A DNA stretch of 64,000 nt, taken from contig RQOL01000814.1 of NCBI GenBank assembly GCA_013076295.1, forward strand, positions 171,400 to 235,399, read 5' to 3'. The DNA comes from Sanderia malayensis (lineage: Eukaryota; Cnidaria; Scyphozoa; Semaeostomeae; Pelagiidae). The notes below the pieces were generated by a model, which was given only the letters and a program-made list of their open reading frames with translations, was not told the origin of the DNA and searched no databases. The translations under genes were made by a program, and so were the position numbers. Below, in pieces: positions 1 through 12,772 of the stretch; within the stretch, counting starts at the first letter, position 1, and each line of letters starts with the position of its first letter.

Positions 1-2459
1 AATTTTGATTAATGTAAGTTGCGGGAAAAAATGTTAAAATTACTGAAAAAAGTAACTAAAAGAGTATAACAATTTATTTTCGCTGAATTGACGTGGAATC
101 ATGCGCAAATTGTGGGAATGAATCTAAATAAATTGTGGGAATGAATGTTAATATTACTCAAAAAGGTAACTTAAAGTGTATTACAATTCGTTCTCGCTGA
201 ATTGACATGGAATCATGCGCAATTTGTGGGAATGAATGTTAATTTTAATTAGTGTAAGTTGCGGGAAAAAATGTTGATATTACTCAAAAAAGTAACTAAA
301 AGAGTATAACAATTTGTTCTCGCTGAATTGACATGGAATGATGCGCAAATTGTGGGAATGAATCTAAATAAATTGTGGGAATGAATGTTAATATTGTTGA
401 AAAAGTAACTAAAAGTGTATAACAGTTTGCTTTCGCTGAATTGACGTGAAATCATGCGCAATTTGTGGGAATGAATGTTAATTTTGATTAGTGTAAGTTG
501 CGGGAATAAAAGTTAATTTTTGTTTGTGTAAATTGTGGGAATGAATGTTATCTTTTATTAGTGTAAATTGTGGGAATGAATGTTAATATTACTGAAAAAG
601 TAACTAAAAGTGTATAACGATTTGTTCTCGCTGAATTGACGTGGAATCATGCGCAACTTGTGGGAAGGAATGTTAATTTTGATTAGTGTAAGTTGCGGGA
701 ACAAAAGTTAATTTTTGTTGGTTTAAATTGTGGGAATGAGTGTTATCTTTTATTAGTGTAAATTGTGGGAATGAATGTTAATATTACTGAAAAAGTAACT
801 AAAAGTGTATAACAATTTGTTCTCGCTGAATTGACGTGGAATCATGCTCAATTTGTGGGAATGAATCTAAATAAATTGTGGGAATGAATGACAATTTTGC
901 TCAAAAAGGTAACTAAACGTGTATAACAATTTGTTCTCGCTGAATTGACGTGGAATCATGCGCGATTTGTGGGAATGAATACTAATTTTGATTAGTGTAA
1001 GTTGCGGGAATAAAAGTTATCTTTTATTAGTGTAAATTGTGGGAATAAGTGTTATCTTTTGTTAGTGTAAATGGTGGGAATGAATGTTCGTATTACTGAA
1101 AAAAGTAACTAAAAGTGTATAACAATTTGTTTTCGCTGAATTGACGTGGAATCATGCGCAAATTGTGGGAATGAATCTAAATAAATTGTGGGAATGAATG
1201 TTAATATTACTCAAAAAGGTAACTTAAAGTGTATTACAATTCGTTCTCGCTGAATTGACATGGAATCATGCGCAATTTGTGGGAATGAATGTTAATTTTA
1301 ATTAGTGTAAGTTGCGGGAAAAAATGTTGATATTACTCAAAAAAGTAACTAAAAGAGTATAACAATTTGTTCTCGCTGAATTGACATGGAATGATGCGCA
1401 AATTGTGGAAATGAATCCTGAAATTCATTAGTGTAAGTTGCGGGAATAAAAGTTAATTTTTATTGGCGTCAATTGTGGGAATGAATGTTATTATAACTGA
1501 AAAAAGTAACTAAAAGTGTATAACAAATTGTTCTCGCTGAATTGACATGGAATCATGCGCAAATTGTGGGGATGAATGTTAATTTTGATTAGTGCAAGTT
1601 GCGGGAATAAAAGTTGGTTATTATTGGTTTAAATTGCGGGAATGAAAGGTAATTTTTATTAGTGTAAATTGTGGGAATTAGTGTTATCTTTTATTAGTGT
1701 AAATTGTGGGAATGCATGTTAATATTACTGAAAAAGTAACTAAAAGTGTATAACAATTTGCTTCTGCTGCTAAATTGACGTGGAATCATGCGCAATTTGT
1801 GGGATTTAATGTTAATTTTGATTATTGAAAGCTGCGGAAATAAAAATTGTTTTTTATTAGTGTAAATTGTGGGAATTAGTGTTATGTTTTATTCGTGTAA
1901 ATTGTGGGAATGAATTTTAATATTACTAAAAAAGTAACTAAAAGTGTATAACAATTTGTTCTCGCTGAATTGACGTGGAATCATGCGTAATTTGTGAGAA
2001 AGAATGTTAATTTTGATTAATGTAAGTTGCGGGAAAAAATGTTAAAATTACTGAAAAAAGTAACTAAAAGAGTATAACAATTTATTTTCGCTGAATTGAC
2101 GTGGAATCATGCGCAAATTGTGGGAATGAATCTAAATAAATTTTTGGAATGAATGTTTATGTTACTCAAAAAGGTAACTAAAAGTGTATTACAATTCGTT
2201 CTCGCTGAATTGACATGGAAAGATGCGCAATTTGTGGGATTCAATGTTAATTTTGATTATTGAAAGCTGCAAAAATAAAAGTTAATTTTTATTAGTGTAA
2301 ATTGTGGGAATAAGTGTTATTTTTTGTTAGTGTAAATGGTGGGAATGAATGTTCGTATTACTGAAAAAAGTAACTAAAAGTGTATAACAATTTGTTTTCG
2401 CTGAATTGACGTGGAATCATGCGCAAATTGTGGGAATGAATGTTAATTTTGATTAGTGT

Positions 2460-5087
2460 AAGTTGTGGGAAAAAATGTTAAAATTACTGAAAAAGTAACT
2501 AAAAGAGTATAACAATTTATTTTCGCTGAATTGACGTGGAATCATGCGCCAATTGTGGGAATGCATCTAAATAAATTGTGGGAATGAATGTTTATGTTAC
2601 TCAAAAAGGTAACTAAAAGTGTATTACAATTCGTTCTCGCTGAATTGACATGGAAACATGCGCAAATTGTGGGAATGAATCTAAATAAATTGTGGGAATG
2701 AATGTTAATATTACTCAAAAAGGTAACTTAAAGTGTATTACAATTCGTTCTCGCTGAATTGACATGGAATCATGCGCAATTTGTGGGATTCAATGTTAAT
2801 TTTGATTATTGAAAGCTGCGGAAATAAAAGTTAATTTTTATTGGTGTAAATTGTGGGAATGAGAGTAATCTTTCATTAGCGTAAAATGTGGGATTGAATG
2901 TTAATTTTACTGAAAAACGTAACTAAAAGTGTATAACAATTTGTCCTCGCTGAATTGACCTGGGATCATGCGCAATTTGTGGGAATGAATGTTAATTTTA
3001 ATTAGTGTAAGTTGCGGGAAAAAAATTTGATATTACTCAAAAAAGTAACTAAAAGAGTATAACAATTTGTTCTCGCTGAATTGACGTGGAATCATGCGCA
3101 AATTGTGGGAATGAATACTAATTTTGCATAGTGTAAGTTGCGGAAATAGAAGTTAATTTTTATTAGTGTAAATTGTGGGAATGAATGTTAATATTACTGA
3201 AAAAAGTAACTAAAAGTGTATAACAATTTGTTCTCGCTGAATTGACGTGGAATCATGCTCAATTTGTGGGAATGAATATAAATAAATTGTGGGAATGAAT
3301 GACAATTTTACTCAAAAAGGTAACTAAAAGTTTATAACAAAGTGTTCTCGCTGAATTGACGTGGAATCATGCGCAAATTGTGGGAATGAATCTAAATAAA
3401 TTGTGGGAATGAATGTTAATATTGCTGAAAAAGTAACTAAAAGTGTATAACAGTTTGTTTTCGCTGAATTGACGTGAAATCATGCGCAATTTGTGGGAAT
3501 GAATGTTAATTTTGATTAGTGTAAGTTGCGGGAATAAAAGTTAATTTTTGTTGGTGTAAATTGTGGGAATGAGTGTTATCTTTTATTAGTGTAAATTGTG
3601 GGAATGAATGTTAATATTACTGAAAAAGTAACTAAAAGTGTATAACAAAGTGTTCTCGCTGAATTGACGTGGAATCATGCGCAAATTGTGGGAATGAATC
3701 TAAATAAATTGTGGGAATGAATGTTAATATTGCTGAAAAAGTAACTAAAAGTGTATAACAGTTTGTTTTCGCTGAATTGACGTGAAATCATGCGCAATTT
3801 GTGGGAATGAATGTTAATTTTCATTAGTGTAAGTTGCGGGAATAAAAGTTAATTTTTGTTGGTGTAAATTGTGGGAATGAGTGTTATCTTTTATTAGTGT
3901 AAGTTGTGGGAAAAAATGTTAAAATTACTGAAAAAGTAACTAAAAGAGTATAACAATTTATTTTCGCTGAATTGACGTGGAATCATGCGCCAATTGTGGG
4001 AATGAATCTAAATAAATTGTGGGAATGAATGTTTATGTTACTCAAAAAGGTAACTAAAAGTGTATTACAATTCGTTCTCGCTGAATTGACATGGAAACAT
4101 GCGCAAATTGTGGGAATGAATCTAAATAAATTGTGGGAATGAATGTTAATATTACTCAAAAAGGTAACTTAAAGTGTATTACAATTCGTTCTCGCTGAAT
4201 TGACATGGAATCATGCGCAATTTGTGGGATTCAATGTTAATTTTGATTATTGAAAGCTGCGGAAATAAAAGTTAATTTTTATTGGTGTAAATTGTGGGAA
4301 TGAGAGTAATCTTTCATTAGCGTAAAATGTGGGATTGAATGTTAATTTTACTGAAAAACGTAACTAAAAGTGTATAACAATTTGTCCTCGCTGAATTGAC
4401 CTGGGATCATGCGCAATTTGTGGGAATGAATGTTAATTTTAATTAGTGTAAGTTGCGGGAAAAAAATTTGATATTACTCAAAAAAGTAACTAAAAGAGTA
4501 TAACAATTTTGTTTCTCGCTGAATTGACGTGGAATCATGCGCAAATTGTGGGAATGAATACTAATTTTGCATAGTGTAAGTTGCGGAAATAGAAGTTAAT
4601 TTTTATTAGTGTAAATTGTGGGAATGAATGTTAATATTACTGAAAAAAGTAACTAAAAGTGTATAACAATTTGTTCTCGCTGAATTGACGTGGAATCATG
4701 CTCAATTTGTGGGAATGAATATAAATAAATTGTGGGAATGAATGACAATTTTACTCAAAAAGGAACTAAAAGTTTATAACAAAGTGTTCTCGCTGAATTG
4801 ACGTGGAATCATGCGCAAATTGTGGGAATGAATCTAAATAAATTGTGGGAATGAATGTTAATATTGCTGAAAAAGTAACTAAAAGTGTATAACAGTTTGT
4901 TTTCGCTGAATTGACGTGAAATCATGCGCAATTTGTGGGAATGAATGTTAATTTTGATTAGTGTAAGTTGCGGGAATAAAAGTTAATTTTTGTTGGTGTA
5001 AATTGTGGGAATGAGTGTTATCTTTTATTAGTGTAAATTGTGGGAATGAATGTTAATATTACTGAAAAAGTAACTAAAAGTGTATAA
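2460..5087. repeat. Tandem duplication of a 1.44-kb satellite block
   Basis: The segment starting AGTTGTGGGAAAAAATG at 2,461 recurs at 3,902. GAGAGTAATCTTTCATTAG recurs at 2,861 and 4,302 (1,441 bp apart), and TTTTGCATAGTG recurs with a displacement of 1,443 after a small insertion near 4,510. The displaced match stops near 3,645/5,087. Within copy 1, the stretch 3,645-3,900 is itself a re-duplication of about 3,340-3,590. Confidence 0.85.
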
Positions 5088-6780
5088 CAATTTCTTCTCG
5101 CTGAATTGACGTGGAATCATGCGCAACTTGTGGGAAGGAATGTTAATTTTGATTAGTGTAAGTTGCGGGAATAAAAGTTAATTTTTGTTGGTTTAAATTG
5201 TGGGAATGAGTGTTATCTTTTATTAGTGTAAATTGTGGGAATGAATGTTAATATTACTGAAAAAGTAACTAAAAGTGTATAACAATTTGTTCTCGCTGAA
5301 TTGACGTGGAATCATGCTCAATTTGTGGGAATGAATCTAAATAAATTGTGGGAATGAATGACAATTTTACTCAAAAAGGTAACTAAAAGTGTATAACAAT
5401 TTGTTCTCGCCGAATTGACGTGGAATCATGCGCAATTTGTGGGAATGAATACTAATTTGGATTAGTGTAAGTTGCGGGAATAAAAGTTAATTTTTATTAG
5501 TGTAAATTGTGGGAATAAGTGTTATCTTTTGATAGTGTAAATGGTGGGAATGAATGTTCGTATTACCGAAAAAAGTAACTAAAATGTATAACAATTTGTT
5601 TTCGCTGAATTGACGTGGAATCATGCGCAAATTGTGGGAATGAATCTAAATAAATTTTTGGAATGAATGTTTATGTTACTCAAAAAGGTAACTAAAAGTG
5701 TATTACAATTCGTTCTCGCTGAATTGACATGGAAAGATGCGCAATTTGTGGGATTCAATGTTAATTTTGATTATTGAAAGCTGCGGAAATAAAAGTTAAT
5801 TTTTATTAGTGTAAATTGTGGGAATAAGTGTTATTTTTTGTTAGTGTAAATGGTGGGAATGAATGTTCGTATTACTGAAAAAAGTAACTAAAAGTGTATA
5901 ACAATTTGTTTTCGCTGAATTGACGTGGAATCATGCGCAAATTGTGGGAATGAATGTTAATTTTGATTAGTGTAAGTTGCGGGAAAAAATGTTAAAATTA
6001 CTGAAAAAGTAACTAAAAGAGTATAACAATTTATTTTCGCTGAATTGACGTGGAATCATGCGCAAATTGTGGGAATGAATCTAAATAAATTGTGGGAATG
6101 AATGTTTATGTTACTCAAAAAGGTAACTAAAAGTGTATTACAATTCGTTCTCGCTGAATTGACATGGAAACATGCGCAAATTGTGGGAATGAATCTAAAT
6201 AAATTGTGGGAATGAATGTTAATATTACTCAAAAAGGTAACTTAAAGTGTATTACAATTCGTTCTCGCTGAATTGACATGGAATCATGCGCAATTTGTGG
6301 GATTCAATGTTAATTTTGATTATTGAAAGCTGCGGAAATAAAAGTTAATTTTTATTGGTGTAAATTGTGGGAATGAGAGTAATCTTTTATTAGCGTAAAA
6401 TGTGGGATTGAATGTTGATTTTACTGAAAAACGTAACTAAAAGTGTATAACAATTTGTTCTCGCTGAATTGACGTGGAATCATGCTCAATTTGTGGGAAT
6501 GAATCTAAATAAATTGTGGGAATGAATGACAATTTTACTCAAAAAGGTAACTAAAAGTGTATAACAATTTGTTCTCGCTGAATTGACGTGGAATCATGCG
6601 CAATTTGTGGGAATGAATACTAATTTGGATTAGTGTAAGTTGCGGGAATAAAAGTTAATTTTTATTAGTGTAAATTGTGGGAATAAGTGTTATCTTTTGT
6701 TAGTGTAAATGGTGGGAATGAATGTTCGTATTACCGAAAAAAGTAACTAAAATGTATAACAATTTGTTTTCGCTGAATTG

Positions 6781-9710
6781 ACGTGGAATCATGCGCAAAT
6801 TGTGGGAATGAATCTAAATAAATTGTGGGAATGAATGTTAATATTACTCAAAAAGGTAACTTAAAGTGTATTACAATTCGTTCTCGCTGAATTGACATGG
6901 AATCATACGCAATTTGTGGGAATGAATGTTAATTTTAATTAGTGTAAGTTGCGGGAAAAATGTTGATATTACTCAAAAAAGTAACTAAAAGAGTATAACA
7001 ATTTGTTTTCGTTGAATTGACGTGGAATCATGCGCAAATTGTGGGAATGAATACTAATTTTGCATAGTGTAAGTTGCGGGAATAAAAGTTAATTTTTATT
7101 AGTGTAAATTGTGGGAATGAATGTTAATATTACTGAAAAAAGTAACTAAAAGTGTATAACAATTTGTTCTCGCTGAATTGACGTGGAATCATGCGCAAAT
7201 TGTGGGAATGAATGTTAATTTTGATTATTGAAAGTTGCGGAAATAGAAGTTAATTTTTATTGGTGTAAATTGTGGGAATGAATGTTAATATTACTGAAAA
7301 AAGTAACTAAAAGTGTATAACAATTTGTTCTCGCTGAATTGACGTGGAATCATGCTCAATTTGTGGGAATGCATATAAATAAATTGTGGGAATGAATGAC
7401 AATTTTACTCAAAAAGGTAACTAAAAGTGTATAACAATTTGTTCTCGCTGAATTGACGTGAAATCATGCGAAATTTGTGGGAATGAATGTTAATTTTGAT
7501 TAATGTAAGTTGCGGGAAAAAATGTTAATAATACTGAAAAAAGTAACTAAAAGAGTATAACAATTTGTTTTCGCTGAATTGAAGTGGAATCATGCGCAAT
7601 TTGTGGGAATGAATACTAATTTTGATTAGTGTAAGTTGTGGGAATGAATGTTAATATTACTGAAAAAAAGTAACTAAAAGTGTATAACAAAGTGTTCTCG
7701 CTGAATTGACGTGGAATCATGCGCAAATTGTGGGAATGAATCTAAATAAATTGTGGGAATGAATGTTAATATTGCTGAAAAAGTAACTAAAAGTGTATAA
7801 CAGTTTGTTTTCGCTGAATTGACGTGGAATCATGCGCAACTTGTGGGAAGGAATGTTAATTTTGATTAGTGTAAGTTGCGGGAATAAAAGTTAATTTTTG
7901 TTGGTTTAAATTGTGGGAATGAGTGTTATCTTTTATTAGTGTAAATTGTGGGAATGAATGTTAATATTACTGAAAAAGTAACTAAAAGTGTATAACAATT
8001 TGTTCTCGCTGAATTGACGTGGAATCATGCTCAATTTGTGGGAATAAATCTAAATAAATTGTGGGAATGAATGACAATTTTACTCAAAAAGGTAACTATA
8101 AGTGTATAACAATTTGTTCTCGCTGAATTGACGTGGAATCATGCGCAATTTGTGGGAATGAATCTAAATAAATTGTGGGAATGAATGTTAATATTACTCA
8201 AAAAGGTAACTTAAAGTGTATTACAATTCGTTCTCGCTGAATTGACATGGAATCATGCGCAATTTGTGGGAATGAATGTTAATTTTAATTAGTGTAAGTT
8301 GCGGGAAAAATGTTGATATTACTCAAAAAAGTAACTAAAAGAGTATAACAATTTGTTTTCGTTGAATTGACGTGGAATCATGCGCAAATTGTGGGAATGA
8401 ATACTAATTTTGCATAGTGTAAGTTGCGGGAATAAAAGTTAATTTTTATTAGTGTAAATTGTGGGAATGAATGTTAATATTGTTGAAAAAGTAACTAAAA
8501 GTGTATAACAGTTTGTTCTCGCTGAATTGACGTGGAATCATGCGCAAATTGTGGGAATGAATGTTAATTTTGATTATTGAAAGTTGCGGAAATAGAAGTT
8601 AATTTTTATTGGTGTAAATTGTGGGAATGAATGTTAATATTATTGAAAAAAGTAACTAAAAGTGTATAACAATTTGTTCTCGCTGAATTGACGTGGAATC
8701 ATGCTCAATTTGTGGGAATGAATATAAATAAATTGTGGGAATGAATGACAATTTTACTCAAAAAGGTAACTAAAAGTGTATAACAATTTGTTCTCGCTGA
8801 ATTGACGTGAAATCATGCGAAATTTGTGGGAATGAATGTTAATTTTGATTAATGTAAGTTGCGGGAAAAAATGTTAATAATACTGAAAAAAGTAACTAAA
8901 AGAGTATAACAATTTGTTTTCGCTGAATTAAAGTGGAATCATGCGCAATTTGTGGGAATGAATACTAATTTTGATTAGTGTAAGTTGTGGGAATGAATGT
9001 TAATATTACTGAAAAAAAGTAACTAAAAGTGTATAACAAAGTGTTCTCGCTGAATTGACGTGGAATCATGCGCAAATTGTGGGAATGAATCTAAATAAAT
9101 TGTGGGAATGAATGTTAATATTGGTGAAAAAGTAACTAAAAGTGTATAACAGTTTGTTTTCGCTGAATTGACGTGGAATCATGCGCAACTTGTGGGAAGG
9201 AATGTTAATTTTGATTAGTGTAAGTTGCGGGAATAAAAGTTAATTTTTGTTGGTTTAAATTGTGGGAATGAGTGTTATCTTTTATTAGTGTAAATTGTGG
9301 GAATGAATGTTAATATTACTGAAAAAGTAACTAAAAGTGTATAACAATTTGTTCTCGCTGAATTGACGTGGAATCATGCTCAATTTGTGGGAATAAATCT
9401 AAATAAATTGTGGGAATGAATGACAATTTTACTCAAAAAGGTAACTATAAGTGTATAACAATTTGTTCTCGCTGAATTGACGTGGAATCATGCGCAATTT
9501 GTGGGAATGAATCTAAATAAATTGTGGGAATGAATGTTAATATTACTCAAAAAGGTAACTTAAAGTGTATTACAATTCGTTCTCGCTGAATTGACATGGA
9601 ATCATGCGCAATTTGTGGGAATGAATGTTAATTTTAATTAGTGTAAGTTGCGATAAAAAATGTTGATATTACTCAAAAAAGTAACTAAAAGAGTATAACA
9701 ATTTGTTCTC
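6781..9710. repeat. Tandem duplication of a 1.35-kb satellite block, plus a partial third copy
   Basis: Copies run about 6,781-8,130 and 8,131-9,479, and a partial third starts near 9,480 and fades by about 9,710. TTTTCGTTGAATTG occurs at about 7,007 and 8,357 (1,350 bp apart) and ACTGAAAAAAAGTAAC at about 7,660 and 9,009 (1,349 bp apart). The marker GTAACTATAAGTG near 8,092 and 9,441 lies in the later part of the unit. Confidence 0.85.
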
Positions 9711-10209
9711 GCTGAATTGACATGGAATGATGCGCAAATTGTGGGAATGAATCTAAATAAATTGTGGGAATGAATGTTAATATTGTTGAAAAAGTAACTA
9801 AAAGTGTATAACAGTTTGTTTTCGCTGAATTGACGTGAAATCATGCGCAATTTGTGGGAATGAATGTTAATTTTGATTAGTGTAAGTTGCGGGAATAAAA
9901 GTTAATTTTTGTTGGTGTAAATTGTGGGAATGAGTGTTATCTTTTATTAGTGTAAATTGTGGGAATGAATGTTAATATTACTGAAAAAGTAACTAAAAGT
10001 GTATAACGATTTGTTCTCGCTGAATTGACGTGGAATCATGCGCAACTTGTGGGAAGGAATGTTAATTTTGATTACTGTAAGTTGCGGGAACAAAAGTTAA
10101 TTTTTGTTGGTTTAAATTGTGGGAATGAGTGTTATCTTTTATTAGTGTAAATTGTGGGAATGAATGTTAATATTACTGAAAAAGTAACTAAAAGTGTATA
10201 ACAATTTGT

Positions 10210-12772
10210 TTTCGCTGAATTGACGTGGAATCATGCGCAAATTGTGGGAATGAATCTAAATAAATTGTGGGAATGAATGTTAATATTACTCAAAAAGGTA
10301 ACTTAAAGTGTATTACAATTCGTTCTCGCTGAATTGACATGGAATCATGCGCAATTTGTGGGAATGAATGTTAATTTTAATTAGTGTAAGTTGCGGGAAA
10401 AAATGTTGATATTACTCAAAAAAGTAACTAAAAGAGTATAACAATTTGTTCTCGCTGAATTGACATGGAATGATGCGCAAATTGTGGGAATGAATCTAAA
10501 TAAATTGTGGGAATGAATGTTAATATTGTTGAAAAAGTAACTAAAAGTGTATAACAGTTTGTTTTCGCTGAATTGACGTGAAATCATGCGCAATTTGTGG
10601 GAAAGAATGTTAATTTTGATTAGTGTAAGTTGCGGGAATAAAAGTTAATTTTTGTTGGTGTAAATTGTGGGAATGAGTGTTATCTTTTATTAGTGTAAAT
10701 TGTGGGAATGAATGTTAATATAACTGAAAAAGTAACTAAAAGTGTATAACGATTTGTTCTCGCTGAATTGACGTGGAATCATGCGCAACTTGTGGGAAGG
10801 AATGTTAATTTTGATTAGTGTAAGTTGCGGGAACAAAAGTTAATTTTTGTTGGTTTAAATTGTGGGAATGAGTGTTATCTTTTATTAGTGTAAATTGTGG
10901 GAATGAATGTTAATATTACTGAAAAAGTAACTAAAAGTGTATAACAATTTGTTCTCGCTGAATTGACGTGGAATCATGCTCAATTTCTGGGAATGAATCT
11001 AAATAAATTGTGGGAATGAATGACAATTTTACTCAAAAAGGTAACTAAAAGTGTATTACAATTCGTTCTCGCTGAATTGACATGGAAAGATGCGCAATTT
11101 GTGGGATTCAATGTTAATTTTGATTATTGAAAGCTGCGGGAATAAAAGTTAATTTTTATTAGTGTAAATTGTGGGAATAAGTGTTATCTTTTGTTAGTGT
11201 AAATGGTGGGAATGAATGTTCGTATTACTGAAAAGAGTAACTAAAAGTGTATAACAATTTGTTTTCGCTGAATTGACGTGGAATCATGCGCAAATTGTGG
11301 GAATGAATCTAAATAAATTGTGGGAATGAATGTTAATATTACTCAAAAAGGTAACTTAAAGTGTATTACAATTCGTTCTCGCTGAATTGACATGGAATCA
11401 TGCGCAATTTGTGGGAATGAATGTTAATTTTAATTAGTGTAAGTTGCGGGAAAAAATGTTGATATTACTCAAAAAAGTAACTAAAAGAGTATAACAATTT
11501 GTTCTCGCTGAATTGACATGGAATGATGCGCAAATTGTGGGAATGAATCCTGAAATTCATTAGTGTAAGTTGCGGGAATAAAAGTTAATTTTTTTTGGCG
11601 TCAATTGTGGGAATGAATGTTATTATAACTGAAAAAAGTAACTAAAAGTGTATAACAAATTGTTCTCGCTGAATTGACATGGAATCATGCGCAAATTGTG
11701 GGGATGAATGTTAATTTTGATTAGTGCAAGTTGCGGGAATAAAAGTTGGTTATTATTGGTTTAAATTGCGGGAATGAAAGGTAATTTTTATTAGTGTAAA
11801 TTGTGGGAATTAGTGTTATCTTTTATTAGTGTAAATTGTGGGAATGCATGTTAATATTACTGAAAAAGTAACTAAAAGTGTATAACAATTTGCTTCTGCT
11901 GCTAAATTGACGTGGAATCATGCGCAATTTGTGGGATTTAATGTTAATTTTGATTATTGAAAGCTGCGGAAATAAAAATTGTTTTTTATTAGTGTAAATT
12001 GTGGGAATTAGTGTTATGTTTTATTCGTGTAAATTGTGGGAATGAATTTTAATATTACTAAAAAAGTAACTAAAAGTGTATAACAATTTGTTCTCGCTGA
12101 ATTGACGTGGAATCATGCGTAATTTGTGAGAATGAATGTTAATTTTGATTAATGTAAGTTGCGGGAAAAAATGTTAAAATTACTGAAAAAAGTAACTAAA
12201 AGAGTATAACAATTTATTTTCGCTGAATTGACGTGGAATCATGCGCAAATTGTGGGAATGAATCTAAATAAATTTTTGGAATGAATGTTTATGTTACTCA
12301 AAAAGGTAACTAAAAGTGTATTACAATTCGTTCTCGCTGAATTGACATGGAAAGATGCGCAATTTGTGGGATTCAATGTTAATTTTGATTATTGAAAGCT
12401 GCGGAAATAAAAGTTAATTTTTATTAGTGTAAATTGTGGGAATAAGTGTTATTTTTTGTTAGTGTAAATGGTGGGAATGAATGTTCGTATTACTGAAAAA
12501 AGTAACTAAAAGTGTATAACAATTTGTTTTCGCTGAATTGACGTGGAATCATGCGCAAATTGTGGGAATGAATGTTAATTTTGATTAGTGTAAGTTGTGG
12601 GAAAAAATGTTAAAATTACTGAAAAAGTAACTAAAAGAGTATAACAATTTATTTTCGCTGAATTGACGTGGAATCATGCGCCAATTGTGGGAATGAATCT
12701 AAATAAATTGTGGGAATGAATGTTTATGTTACTCAAAAAGGTAACTAAAAGTGTATAACAATTTGTTCTCGC
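10210..12772. repeat. Satellite block matching 78-2,640 at a displacement of 10.13 kb
   Basis: Private variants show the same displacement of 10,132 bp: AATCCTGAAATTC at about 1,415 and 11,547, CTTCTGCTGCTAAATTG at 1,761 and 11,893, and the 213-bp stretches starting at 249 and 10,381. The match is patchy around 840-1,010 against 10,970-11,145, where a different word was used. A second partial relative of 249-461 sits at 9,638. Confidence 0.85.

Noticed and set aside
249..461. Repeated 70-73 aa minus-strand ORFs at 249, 9,638, 10,381 and 22,500
   Set aside because: They are the same satellite words read in a chance open frame. Their similarity follows from DNA repetition, and other copies of the words are not open.
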